Source: Mucilaginibacter gossypiicola (GTDB lineage: Bacteria > Bacteroidota > Bacteroidia > Sphingobacteriales > Sphingobacteriaceae). Taken from it: a DNA stretch of 64,000 nucleotides. Shown in pieces: positions 25,129 to 33,690 of this stretch. The position numbers and the translations under genes are program-made. The notes below the pieces were generated by a model. It did no database searches. It was not told the DNA's origin and was given only the letters and a program-made list of their open reading frames with translations. Each line of letters starts with the position of its first letter. The first letter of the stretch is position 1. The DNA is taken from the NCBI RefSeq assembly GCF_900110105.1, contig NZ_FOCL01000008.1:248001-312000 (forward strand), in the 5' to 3' direction.

Positions 25129-25234
25129 GCGCAAGTGTTGTGTACGTGGCCGGAGAGATGCTCACTTGTGCTTTTTATACTGCTTGTAGAACGCACAAGT
25201 TAGCCCCGCTTGGGCAACCGCACAAAACTTGCGC
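25129..25234. repeat. Nested inverted-repeat element in a convergent gap
   Basis: Outer arms GCGCAAGTGTTGTG (25129-25142) and CACAAAACTTGCGC (25221-25234) pair with one mismatch. Inner arms ACTTGTGC (25164-25171) and GCACAAGT (25193-25200) are perfect and repeat the same word, so the 106-bp region can fold several ways. It fills the gap between two convergent genes. Confidence 0.65.
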
Positions 25235-25262
25235 CAGTTAGGAGACAAAAATAAGAAACAGC

Positions 25263-26228
25263 TTACCTTTCCACCGGATATTTCAATCCTATCTGGGCCC
25301 TCGCCCGATCTATCATGGCTATCATTTGCCGGGATAATTCATGCAGAAGTATCGGGCTTTCGGTTTTGCCTTGTTTTATGAGCTCACAAAAATGTATGAT
25401 CTCATAGTTTAATCCTCCGGCAGTGAAAGGTTCATTCAATTCTACCGTGCGGCCATCAAGATAACTGATTGTTGCTTTTGCCGGGTTCCACCAGTTTTTG
25501 TGGATGGTGATATGCCCCAGCGTACCTACAATTAATGCATCGCCTTTGCCATGCATATCGAAGCCACAATATAGTTGTGCATAGCCATTTTGATGAAGTG
25601 TTTGAAAAATGGCAAACATATCAATTCCGGTTTCACCAAACCTGCCCATGGTTTGAATATCCCGCATGGGGCCGAGCCAGTCGAGCGCTAAAAAAGCTTC
25701 ATAAATAGCAATACCCATCAGGCTGCCGCCAATAAGATCAAAGTTATAATTGGGATGATCGGGAGGGCAATCGGCCACTGCTGATCCAGCGCGAACATAC
25801 CCTGCTGGGCCAATCGGATCGTTAATAAGATATTCTTTCAGTTTGCCATATAGTGGATAAAAAGGAGGCTTCATTCCTTCCATAAAAAGCAAGCCGGTTT
25901 GTTTGGCAACGGCAAGTACCTCATCCAGTTCGGCGAGGTTTACAGCAACAGGTTTTTCGCAAAGTACATGTTTACCTGCTTTAAGCGCGGCAATGCTGTA
26001 TGCAGCGTGGCTATCAGGCAAAGTCGCTATATAAACGGCATCGATATCACTGGCGAGTAATTCTTCAACAGTGCGGCACGCCAGGCCACCGTATTGCGCA
26101 ACAAAGGCATCAACAGTTTCGGGCCTGCGCGAATACGATGCTACAAGTTCAACACCTTCAACGGCGTCAAATCCCTGCATAAACCTTTGCGCGATTCGCC
26201 CGCAACCAATAATGCCCCATTTTATCAT
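25263..26228 (-). CDS. Gfo/Idh/MocA family oxidoreductase
   Basis: A 321-residue NAD(P)-dependent oxidoreductase from the ATG at 26228 (MIKWGIIGCGRIAQRF); the longer frame from 26270 runs into repeat DNA. The Rossmann motif GCGRIA is followed by the family signature CEKPVAVN (HVLCEKPV) with the conserved lysine, and a GFO_IDH_MocA C-terminal domain. Members usually oxidise or reduce sugars or inositols, or act as dihydrodiol dehydrogenases. A REP-like repeat lies just upstream of its start. No operon partner. Confidence 0.92.
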   Translation of the reverse strand: MIKWGIIGCGRIAQRFMQGFDAVEGVELVASYSRRPETVDAFVAQYGGLACRTVEELLASDIDAVYIATLPDSHAAYSIAALKAGKHVLCEKPVAVNLAELDEVLAVAKQTGLLFMEGMKPPFYPLYGKLKEYLINDPIGPAGYVRAGSAVADCPPDHPNYNFDLIGGSLMGIAIYEAFLALDWLGPMRDIQTMGRFGETGIDMFAIFQTLHQNGYAQLYCGFDMHGKGDALIVGTLGHITIHKNWWNPAKATISYLDGRTVELNEPFTAGGLNYEIIHFCELIKQGKTESPILLHELSRQMIAMIDRARAQIGLKYPVER

Positions 26229-26264
26229 AAATTCTTTTTCTAAAATGTAGAAGTCTGTTATGAT

Positions 26265-26346
26265 CGTCATTGCGGGGAACGAAGCAATCCCCGATTAGCA
26301 GAGCTGCTCTGTAGAGTTCGCGATTGCTTCGTTCCCCGCAATGACG
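26265..26346. repeat. REP-like palindromic repeat, copy C
   Basis: Perfect 25-bp arms at 26265-26289 and 26322-26346, starting CGTCATTGCGGGGAACGAAG, around a 32-bp centre. It lies in the leader side of the Gfo/Idh/MocA gene. Confidence 0.92.
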
Positions 26347-26383
26347 TCTTTTTAGTTAGTCGTCGAAAATATAGCTTTAAAAT

Positions 26384-26432
26384 AGAAAGTCCCGAGTAAA
26401 TAATGTTTTATATTACCTACTCAGGACTTTCT
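26384..26432 (-). terminator. Hairpin after the TIM-barrel-like lipoprotein gene
   Basis: Arms AGAAAGTCCCGAGTA and TACTCAGGACTTTCT pair at 14 of 15 positions, 18 nt after the stop of the minus-strand gene. It is followed on that strand by ATTTT only, so termination strength is uncertain. Confidence 0.55.
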
Positions 26433-26449
26433 GGCTTAAGACTTCCGAC

Positions 26450-27523
26450 TTATTGATACTGGATATAAATCGGGTATGGTTTGTATCTTGATAAAACTTC
26501 CTCTGGTGTTAACATGTGGTGAGGAGCTTTTTTGATATCGTTTTTATAGAATAATTTAAAGCCTGTAAATTGAACCGGCTCCTGGTTAATGAAGTAGCGG
26601 TAAGTGCCGGTCTTCAAATCAGGTTCGCCCCAGCCGTCCATATCCATTACCAATTGAATTTCTGGATGTAGTTTGATGTTCTTGTAGTTGGTCACCATTT
26701 TCTTGGTGAAACGGTGCACGATAAGGATTTTTGGCGGTAGACCATTTTTCTTAACAATTTTGGTAAGGTAATCTGATACATAGTTAATATCATCTGCATC
26801 ATAAGTGCCTATCTTTCTACCTGGATGGGTACCGTCTTTCATAGAAAACTCGGGGTCCATGCCAAAATGTACTTGTGGCAATTCCAGGTATTTTTCAAGC
26901 AATGGTAATTCTGCGCGGATGTTGCTTAAAGCTACCTGTACATCTAAAAATACAATGGCATGTGCTTTTTTAGCTAACACCAACACACTATCAATCTGTT
27001 TAAATGGCATGCGGTAACGGAATTTTCCATCTTTACCACCGTCACCTTGTGCTACCACTGCAATGTAATGTAAGGCGGGTTGAACCGGAGTTTTAGGATC
27101 AGCTTTTTCCCAGTGTTTTACTTCACCTTTCAATTTAGCGAGCATTTCGTTTGGCGGTAATTCGCCCAAAATGCCCATCTTCTTTGAATAAAGATTACCA
27201 TAAAAAGCAACCACACGCTTAAATGGTAAAATAGCACCACCTATTGGGTAAGGAGTATTTTTAACTGGCCACCTGCCGCTTGTATCACCATGGGCATTGA
27301 ATTTCATCAATGAATCATACAGTTTTTTATCGATAGGAGGGTAGGTAGATTTTTTAACGCTTAAGGTATCTGCTGTTTCAGCCTGGGCCGAATCACCTTT
27401 AACTGCAGCGGCGGTTTTTTTACCGTCGGTTTTGGCACTGTTGCCATTTTGTGAGCAGCTGTTTAAAAGCAGAGCTGCCGACGCTATAAATGTAGCGGAT
27501 AGTACAAGCGTTTTTAATTTCAT
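26450..27523 (-). CDS. Lipoprotein of unknown function, possible TIM-barrel fold
   Basis: A 357-residue protein from the ATG at 27523 (MKLKTLVLSATFIASAALLLNSC); C23 is a lipobox cysteine. A Thr/Ala/Lys-rich linker (about 25-60) separates the anchor from a globular domain. That domain shows alternating strands such as VVAFYGNLYS, LHYIAVVAQ, AIVFLDVQV, VHFGMDPEF, ILIVHRFT and LVMDMDGWG, an order reminiscent of a glycoside-hydrolase-like TIM barrel. No catalytic pair can be assigned with confidence. A -7 box TATCTTTG lies at 27625-27632. Confidence 0.75.
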   Translation of the reverse strand: MKLKTLVLSATFIASAALLLNSCSQNGNSAKTDGKKTAAAVKGDSAQAETADTLSVKKSTYPPIDKKLYDSLMKFNAHGDTSGRWPVKNTPYPIGGAILPFKRVVAFYGNLYSKKMGILGELPPNEMLAKLKGEVKHWEKADPKTPVQPALHYIAVVAQGDGGKDGKFRYRMPFKQIDSVLVLAKKAHAIVFLDVQVALSNIRAELPLLEKYLELPQVHFGMDPEFSMKDGTHPGRKIGTYDADDINYVSDYLTKIVKKNGLPPKILIVHRFTKKMVTNYKNIKLHPEIQLVMDMDGWGEPDLKTGTYRYFINQEPVQFTGFKLFYKNDIKKAPHHMLTPEEVLSRYKPYPIYIQYQ

Positions 27524-27624
27524 TTTTTTAACGTTCAATATAATGCAGGTGTATGTAAGGCGTGTTTAATTAAATTAATTTTCAGCTACTTATAAGGCAG
27601 CAATTGTGTTGGTTTAGTCGCGGC

Positions 27625-27632
27625 CAAAGATA
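27625..27632 (-). promoter_or_regulatory. -7 box upstream of the lipoprotein gene
   Basis: On the minus strand TATCTTTG, an exact TAnnTTTG match, about 100 nt before the ATG at 27523. No clear -33 element. Confidence 0.4.
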
Positions 27633-27643
27633 GATATTGGAAA

Positions 27644-28534
27644 TTAATTACTTTTAATTTTATGAAACTTTCCAAAAACCCCTAAAGGTAGTTTTGATCC
27701 GGCTGTAGCCTGTAGGTAAAGCTCGCCAATTTCGAGGTTTTGCACCTGAGGGAACGAACTTTTAATGAGGTTTTCAACTATTACAGATGAGAAGCCAAGG
27801 GAGTAAGTATTCAGGATCAGGAAGTGTTCTTCAGGGTCGAGCAGCTGGGTTACATCACGCATCATTTCGGTGATATTATCTTCCAGTTTCCATTTTTCAC
27901 CGTTAGGGCCATTGCCATAAGCAGGAGGGTCAAGGATGATACCGTTGTATTTTTTACCACGTTTCAATTCGCGTTTAACAAATTTCAAGGCATCTTCAAC
28001 CACCCAGCGGATGTCTTTAAGTCCCGAAATTTCCTGGTTTTCATTGGCCCAGGTAACTACTTGTTTAATGGAATCAACGTGGGTGGTATCAGCACCTGCC
28101 GCCCTTGCAATTAAAGATGCACCACCGGTATAGGCAAACAGGTTAAGTACTTTAGGCTCGGGTGTTTTAAAGCGTTTTACGTTTTGGCTAATGTAATCCC
28201 AGTTCACGGCCTGCTCAGGGAAAATACCGACATGTTTAAACGAGGTAAGCCCCAGTCTGAACTTAATGGCCGCTTCTTTGTTTTTATATTCGATATGCCA
28301 GCGGTCGGGAGTTTTCTGATCTTTTTTTAACCATTCGCCGGTGGTTGCCGAGCGGCCTTTAAACCTGATATGGTGTAAGCGCTGCCACTCAGATGCAGGC
28401 AGTGTTTTGTTCCAAACCGCCTGTGGCTCGGGGCGGATGAGTATGGTGTTCCCAAAGCGTTCCAGCTTTTCAAAATCGCCGCAATCAATCAGCTCGTAAT
28501 CTTTCCAGTGCGTTGGGGTAAGTAGTTGGATCAT
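27644..28534 (-). CDS. Class I SAM-dependent methyltransferase, RlmI/RlmK-like
   Basis: A 296-residue methyltransferase of the Methyltrans_SAM (PF10672) type. The SAM-binding motif is VLNLFAYTGGASLIARAAGA (about 134-153), the acidic end of strand 2 is in THVDSIK, and the catalytic NPPY-like motif is ILDPPAYG. Relatives methylate cytosine or guanine of 23S rRNA. It lacks an N-terminal PUA domain. A -7 box TATATTTG lies on its strand at 28595-28602. Not obviously operonic with the ABC genes upstream, from which it is separated by 130 bp. Confidence 0.87.
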   Translation of the reverse strand: MIQLLTPTHWKDYELIDCGDFEKLERFGNTILIRPEPQAVWNKTLPASEWQRLHHIRFKGRSATTGEWLKKDQKTPDRWHIEYKNKEAAIKFRLGLTSFKHVGIFPEQAVNWDYISQNVKRFKTPEPKVLNLFAYTGGASLIARAAGADTTHVDSIKQVVTWANENQEISGLKDIRWVVEDALKFVKRELKRGKKYNGIILDPPAYGNGPNGEKWKLEDNITEMMRDVTQLLDPEEHFLILNTYSLGFSSVIVENLIKSSFPQVQNLEIGELYLQATAGSKLPLGVFGKFHKIKSN

Positions 28535-28594
28535 TCTTATTCAGTTTGCAGTATGCTGTTGGCAGTTTGCACGCCCCAGTCAATAAATTGGTTG

Positions 28595-28602
28595 CAAATA
28601 TA
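28595..28602 (-). promoter_or_regulatory. -7 box upstream of the methyltransferase
   Basis: On the minus strand TATATTTG, an exact TAnnTTTG match, 60 nt before the ATG at 28534; no good -33 element. Confidence 0.4.
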
Positions 28603-28664
28603 GTTATTATAAATACATGCAGATAACTCTGCACATACTGCTTACTGCCACTGAAAACTGCCAA

Positions 28665-29417
28665 CTACAAAGAGGCCTTCGCTGCTCTCATAAACGGACT
28701 TGCAAATACAAAGTTGTTTAGCTCTTTGTTATCAGTCTTGGCAATCTCTTTGTTCGATCCTTCCCACCATTTTTTACCCTGGTGCAGGAAAATGATGTGA
28801 TCGCCAATACCCATTACCGAGTTCATATCGTGGGTTACCACTACGGTAGTAATGCTGTACTCTGCTGTAAGTTCGGCAATCAGTTCATCTATCAGGATAG
28901 ATGTTACCGGATCGAGACCTGAGTTAGGTTCGTCAACAAACAAATATTTAGGCTGCATGGAAATGGCGCGGGCAATACCCACACGTTTTTTCATACCGCC
29001 CGATAATTCTGATGGATATAACTTATTTTTCCCGGCCAGGTTAACCCGCTCCAGGCAGAAATTGGCACGGTCGAGTTTTTCGGCTTTGGTTTGATTGGTG
29101 AACAGGTTAAGCGGAAACATGATATTCTGCTCAACTGTCATGGAGTCGAAAAGAGCTGAGTTCTGGAACAACATACCAATTTGAGTACGGATAGGTACAC
29201 GCTGCTCAAAATTCATATTGGTAAAATTCTCACCGTCAAAAATCACATCGCCTTTAGTAGGTTCATGCAGCCCAACAATACATTTAAGCAAAGTGGTTTT
29301 ACCAGAACCGGAACCGCCGATGATCAGGTTGTTTTTTCCGGGATGGAAAATTGCAGTGATACCCTTCAGTACTTCGTTTTCGCCGAAGGTTTTATATACG
29401 TCTTGTATTTCGATCAT
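28665..29417 (-). CDS. ABC transporter ATP-binding protein, MlaF-like
   Basis: A 250-residue ATPase: Walker A GGSGSGKTT (34-42), signature LSGGMKKR in place of LSGGQ, and Walker B YLFVDEPNSGLDP. It pairs with the MlaE-type permease whose stop overlaps its start by 4 nt. Such pairs move phospholipids between membranes, with an MCE-domain MlaD protein as third partner; none is adjacent here. It is the last gene of the operon as seen. Confidence 0.93.
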   Translation of the reverse strand: MIEIQDVYKTFGENEVLKGITAIFHPGKNNLIIGGSGSGKTTLLKCIVGLHEPTKGDVIFDGENFTNMNFEQRVPIRTQIGMLFQNSALFDSMTVEQNIMFPLNLFTNQTKAEKLDRANFCLERVNLAGKNKLYPSELSGGMKKRVGIARAISMQPKYLFVDEPNSGLDPVTSILIDELIAELTAEYSITTVVVTHDMNSVMGIGDHIIFLHQGKKWWEGSNKEIAKTDNKELNNFVFASPFMRAAKASL

Positions 29418-30145
29418 AGTAACAGGCGTGAAATGATAAGGTCACAAAACAGGATCATGATACAGCTCCACACAACCCCGCGTGTTGCTGATTGGCCAAC
29501 TTCAAGTGATCCGCCATTAACGTAAAAGCCCTGATACGAGCATATTGATGTAATTACAAAGCCAAAAGATATCGCTTTAACCGCACATACGGTAGCAATA
29601 ACCGGATTAAAACCATCGGTAAGGCCCCTCATGTAATCGGTTGTTGATACATCGTTTGATGCCCAGCAGGCAATATAGCCACCGGTTAAGCCTAAACCTA
29701 CCGATACTATAACCAGTAAAGGGATCATGGTAACACCGGAAATAATTTTGGGTGATATCAGATACCCCGGCGCATTTACGCCCATGATCTCCAGGGCGTC
29801 TATCTGTTCGGTAACGCGCATAGTACCAATTTGTGATGCCATGGCCGAGCCGACACGACCGGCTAACACGAGTGCAGATATGGTTGGACTAAACTCAAGT
29901 ATTGTTGAATCGCGGGTGATACCGCCTACCACTGTTTTCGGTATAAAATCGCTGATAAGCTGGAAGGCTGTTTGAATAGTAGCTACAGCGCCGATGAATA
30001 GCGAAATAATAGCAACAATGCCTAAAGAGCCAATGCCCACCGAAACCATCTCCCGCATGATCTCGGCCCAGTATACACTGAATTTTTCGGGTTTCCTGAA
30101 ACTTAAACGCAGTAAGAGTATATATTTTCCTAAGCTATGAAACAT
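29414..30145 (-). CDS. ABC transporter permease, MlaE-like
   Basis: A 243-residue membrane protein of the MlaE family: five to six hydrophobic segments and the conserved central block REVGSAMASQIGTM-like (here AGRVGSAMASQIGTMRVTEQ) followed by EQIDALEIMGVNAPGYL. It forms the membrane part of a retrograde or anterograde phospholipid transporter with the ATPase encoded next (ATGA overlap). The N-terminus (MFHSLGKYILLLRL) is amphipathic, as is usual in this family. Confidence 0.93.
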   Translation of the reverse strand: MFHSLGKYILLLRLSFRKPEKFSVYWAEIMREMVSVGIGSLGIVAIISLFIGAVATIQTAFQLISDFIPKTVVGGITRDSTILEFSPTISALVLAGRVGSAMASQIGTMRVTEQIDALEIMGVNAPGYLISPKIISGVTMIPLLVIVSVGLGLTGGYIACWASNDVSTTDYMRGLTDGFNPVIATVCAVKAISFGFVITSICSYQGFYVNGGSLEVGQSATRGVVWSCIMILFCDLIISRLLL

Positions 30146-30312
30146 GCAGATGTATAAAAAATCGGTTAAAAATACGCTTTTTACCTTTAAGCCTAAATGG
30201 TCAGGTGTTAAAACAAGTCATTTAAATTCAATTTTATAAGCGGTTCAATTATTATGCTTACGTAAATTGCGGCCATAAAGCTTCACTAACTATAAAAATT
30301 AATTTAAACAAT

Positions 30313-31017
30313 ATGAAAAACGTACTCATCACCGGTTCAACTAAAGGCATGGGCCGCTCAATTGCAATTGCTTTTGCTAATGAAGGATTAAACGTGGCAA
30401 TTTGTTCGCGGAATGAGCAAGAATTATTAACTTTTAAAGATGAGTTGGAACAAATAGACCCAGGGGTGAGGGTTTTTGCTATGAAAGCCGATGGCAGCAA
30501 AAAGGCCGAATTATTCAGATTTGCCGCCGCCGCTGAGGCTGAGTTCGGTTTTATTGATGTTGTTGTTAATAATCTGGGAACTTTTATCCCTTCAAGCATA
30601 TTGGATGATAAAGAAGATACCCTCCAGATACAAATAAATACCAACCTGATGCCGGCCTATGAGTTGTACCGCTATTTTGGCAGAACTATGGCAAATGCAC
30701 GCAAAGGCCACTTCTTTAATATATGTTCGGTAGCATCATTAAATCCTATACCACAAGCCGGTAGTTATAGTGTAACAAAGTACGCGCTGTTAGGTCTAAC
30801 AAAAGTAATGAGGCTCGAGATGCAGGAGCATGGTGTAAAAGTTACCGCCGTAATACCCGGATCGACGTTAACGGATTCGTGGAAAGATGCAGTAGTTGAC
30901 AAAAACACCATGGTGCTGCCCGAAGACATAGCATCGGCAATCATCAATATTTACAGGATGAGCACCGGAGCCAATGTTGACGAAATCATCATCAAACCTG
31001 CACCGGGCCAGTTATGA
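30313..31017 (+). CDS. SDR family oxidoreductase, FabG-like
   Basis: A 234-residue short-chain dehydrogenase with cofactor motif TGSTKGMGRSIA (7-18), NNLG, the catalytic Ser in SVASL and Tyr/Lys in YSVTKYALLG. It lacks the usual C-terminal glycine-rich tail of FabG and ends with IIIKPAPGQL. Substrate unknown. It is divergent from the Mla-like genes and 33 nt before the PspC gene in the same direction, so co-transcription with the envelope-stress pair is possible. Confidence 0.9.
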   Translation: MKNVLITGSTKGMGRSIAIAFANEGLNVAICSRNEQELLTFKDELEQIDPGVRVFAMKADGSKKAELFRFAAAAEAEFGFIDVVVNNLGTFIPSSILDDKEDTLQIQINTNLMPAYELYRYFGRTMANARKGHFFNICSVASLNPIPQAGSYSVTKYALLGLTKVMRLEMQEHGVKVTAVIPGSTLTDSWKDAVVDKNTMVLPEDIASAIINIYRMSTGANVDEIIIKPAPGQL

Positions 31018-31050
31018 TAAATCAACTTTAAACATAAACTAACATAAATT

Positions 31051-31650
31051 ATGGAAAAGAAACTTCATCGCGATGAACACCGAAAGGTAATAGGCGGTGT
31101 TTGCGCGGGCCTTGCAGAGCATTTCGGCACGGACGTGGCAGTTGTCAGGGCTGCATTTTTAGTAGCCCTTATTTTAAAAGGCTTCGGTTTACCGTTATAT
31201 ATTGTATTATGGATAGCGCTGCCAAAAAAAGGCTATGACTTTAACCCTGGTGTTGACTATCGGGTACCGCCGCAGGATAACCCATTTACCGGAGGGACGC
31301 AATCGGGGCCATTTTATGATCCTAAATTTGGCAGCCAACCTTTTAATCCCCCTCCATTTGTACATCCGCCTAAAAAACAGGCTTCAACTATTGGGCTGCT
31401 ATTTGGAGTGGCGATGATCCTTTTAGGTTCGGTATTCCTGCTTAATGAGCTCGACCTGATGCCCGACTGGGATTTTGAAAACCTTTGGCCGATAATGCTG
31501 GTGGGTGCAGGTATTGCGCTTATAGTTTCGGGGGTGAAGAAACAGCCATGGGAAAAACAAAACTGGCATGCCAACGAGGTAACAGATGCTCCGGAAGCAG
31601 AACCAACTAAAGACGAAACAGAAACTAAAGATACACCTCCAACTATATAA
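31051..31650 (+). CDS. PspC domain protein
   Basis: A 199-residue protein. Residues 1-60 are a PspC domain (RKVIGGVCAGLAEHFG, then LYIVLWIALPKKG as the membrane segment). A proline-rich stretch follows, then two hydrophobic segments (TIGLLFGVAMILLGSVFLL and LWPIMLVGAGIALIV) of the LiaF/DUF5668 kind, and a charged tail. PspC proteins sense membrane stress. The next gene starts 4 nt after the stop and repeats the same transmembrane theme, so they act together. Confidence 0.9.
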   Translation: MEKKLHRDEHRKVIGGVCAGLAEHFGTDVAVVRAAFLVALILKGFGLPLYIVLWIALPKKGYDFNPGVDYRVPPQDNPFTGGTQSGPFYDPKFGSQPFNPPPFVHPPKKQASTIGLLFGVAMILLGSVFLLNELDLMPDWDFENLWPIMLVGAGIALIVSGVKKQPWEKQNWHANEVTDAPEAEPTKDETETKDTPPTI

Positions 31651-31654
31651 AATC

Positions 31655-32641
31655 ATGAGAAGCGATAAACTTGTTCCGGGCGCGATCCTGGTGTTGTTGG
31701 GAGTGGTATTCCTGCTGGATAACTTCCACGTAATAAATTTCGACTGGATGAACATCCTTTACCTGTGGCCTATATTTTTAATTATGGGTGGTATCAGCCT
31801 GGTGTTTGCCGGCAACCGTTCGCCGTTGGCTACTATCCTGAAACTTGCTGTTGTAATAGGCTGTTTTGCACTACTTGTATTTGGCAACTTTGGTAAACGC
31901 TATCATTTTTGGCCAAACGCCTGGACTTTTCACAGCGATGATTATAATAACGACGATAATGATGACGACAGCGATACTACCAATACAGACCAAGGCGTTG
32001 TTAAAATAGGCGGCGATAAAACTTTTAAAGAAGAGTATAATGCAGGTATTAAACATGCACGCCTTAATATCAGTGGCGGTGGCACCATTTATAACTTAGC
32101 CGACAGTACTGCCGATTTATTCAGCGCCCAAACACAGGAACTTTATGGTAAGTATACTCTTAACCACAGCAAAGATGATTCGGTATACGTGCTCAACCTC
32201 AATTTGAAGAATAATAAAGGTTTTCATTTTGATTCAAACGACCGTAAAAACAACAAAGCCGATATCAAATTAAACACAAATCCGGTGTGGGATATTGACG
32301 TTACAACCGGTGCAACAGATTTAAATTTTGATCTTTCAAAATTCAAAATAAAAACCCTATCTTTAAAGGGCGGAGCAGCATCGTTTGATGTGAAGCTTGG
32401 AGCCCCTGTTGGTACCACAAATGTGGAGGTTTCAACTGGTGCGTCTGAGGTTAACATAAGCGTTCCAAAAGGCGCTGCCTGCCGTATCACATCTAATACC
32501 GGCCTCTCATCAAACGAGTTTGAGGGCTTTAGTAAAAAGAGTGATAACGACTACGAAACCGACGGCTTTGATGCCGCTAAAAACAGGATCCTGATCCATA
32601 TGAGTGGAGGTATCTCTGATTTTAAAGTAAACCGATATTAA
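31655..32641 (+). CDS. LiaF/DUF5668-like membrane protein
   Basis: A 328-residue protein from the ATG at 31655 (MRSDKLVPGAILVLLGVVFLL), 4 nt after the PspC stop; the longer frame overlaps that gene. Four short transmembrane segments occupy residues 1-85. A very acidic Asp/Asn-rich linker follows (about 95-115). The C-terminal beta-rich part (about 130-328) resembles the LiaF/DUF2154 toast-rack fold with repeated LxLKGGAASFDVKLG and VEVSTGASEVNI strands. It probably works with PspC in cell envelope stress sensing. A terminator follows. Confidence 0.87.
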   Translation: MRSDKLVPGAILVLLGVVFLLDNFHVINFDWMNILYLWPIFLIMGGISLVFAGNRSPLATILKLAVVIGCFALLVFGNFGKRYHFWPNAWTFHSDDYNNDDNDDDSDTTNTDQGVVKIGGDKTFKEEYNAGIKHARLNISGGGTIYNLADSTADLFSAQTQELYGKYTLNHSKDDSVYVLNLNLKNNKGFHFDSNDRKNNKADIKLNTNPVWDIDVTTGATDLNFDLSKFKIKTLSLKGGAASFDVKLGAPVGTTNVEVSTGASEVNISVPKGAACRITSNTGLSSNEFEGFSKKSDNDYETDGFDAAKNRILIHMSGGISDFKVNRY

Positions 32642-32698
32642 CCTAAATCCTGAGTAAAAAGATACCGGGACATAATACAACAATAATGAATTGCCATC

Positions 32699-32729
32699 CG
32701 CTCCATCAATTTGATGGAGCGTTTTTTTT
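32699..32729 (+). terminator. Terminator after the PspC/LiaF-like pair
   Basis: CGCTCCATCA and TGATGGAGCG form perfect 10-bp arms around a 3-nt loop, followed by eight T. Confidence 0.93.
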
Positions 32730-32851
32730 GCACCATATTGAAGGGGCGATTCAGGTTTTTGTCATTTAAGATGGATGAGAGGCGAAAAAGTGTTAAATTG
32801 AAAACCATTGGAACAAAAAATAAGTTTAATTTACAGCACAAATAATCTACT

Positions 32852-33535
32852 ATGAAATACCAATACCTTATATTATCTGCATTACTATTTTTAGCCTGTA
32901 CTGTAAACGCCCAAACCACTGTAAAAGGCATTGTTGTTGAATCGGGCAAAAACAATAAGCTGGGCGATGTTTTTGTGCGCGACAATCAAAACAGGCAGAT
33001 GACGCTTACCGATAGTAAGGGTAATTTTAGTATACGCACCGAAACTGGACATACGCTCGTTTTCAGTTCTCCGGGATATGTATCAGATACCTTATACGTT
33101 ACCGATTTTACTAATAAAAAAATAGAGCTGGTAGCCCAGACCATCGCATTGAGGCAGGTTAATATCAGCGCCAAACGCGAAGCATTTGATGCGCATAAGG
33201 AATATCCTGAAGTATACACCCGTGCTAAAGTTTATCCGCTTTCACCTACTTCATGGTTTAGCAAGGAAGCTAAAGACGCCCGCAGGTTGAAAAAATACTT
33301 TAAGCACGAGGAAGAAGAACGCCATGTTGATGAAGTGTTTACCATGAACTACGTGCAAAGTATTATCCCGCTACGCGGCCAGGAATTGGAGAATTTCATG
33401 ACCCTTTACAGGCCATCATACGCGTTCATCAAAAACAACAACGGCCCTTCGCTGGCGGTTTATATCAACGATTCGTATAAAAAATACCAGGCTTTACCTG
33501 CTGATAAACGTACCCTGCCTGATTTGAAAGAATAG
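32852..33535 (+). CDS. CarboxypepD_reg-like domain secreted protein
   Basis: A 227-residue protein with a signal peptide (cut after CTVNAQ). Residues 22-100 are a CarboxypepD_reg-like beta-sandwich (TVKGIVVESGKNNKLGDVFV ... DSKGNFSI ... FSSPGYVSDTL), as found at the N-terminus of SusC proteins. The remainder is charged and helical (LKKYFKHEEEERHVDEVF) with no known motif. Such proteins are common in Bacteroidota, with unknown role. Single gene. Confidence 0.88.
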   Translation: MKYQYLILSALLFLACTVNAQTTVKGIVVESGKNNKLGDVFVRDNQNRQMTLTDSKGNFSIRTETGHTLVFSSPGYVSDTLYVTDFTNKKIELVAQTIALRQVNISAKREAFDAHKEYPEVYTRAKVYPLSPTSWFSKEAKDARRLKKYFKHEEEERHVDEVFTMNYVQSIIPLRGQELENFMTLYRPSYAFIKNNNGPSLAVYINDSYKKYQALPADKRTLPDLKE

Positions 33536-33637
33536 GTTTGGTTAGTGGCAGTAGCAGCTGCAGCAGCAGTTATTTAATCACTGTTTGGGTTGGTGTTTAA
33601 ATTCGTTCAACTCTGAAGGTGAAAATAGAAAAGAGAG

Positions 33638-33690
33638 CCTGTCACCTTGAGCCTGTCGAAGGGTCGCGCGCAGAGGCCCGCCCGCTAGTA
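33638..33690. repeat. Dispersed repeat at the NUDIX 3' end
   Basis: GCCTGTCACCTTGAGCCTGT and following CGAAGGGTCGCGCG is a repeat type seen in many bacterial genomes. It provides the stop codon and last 14 or so codons of the NUDIX gene. Confidence 0.6.
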
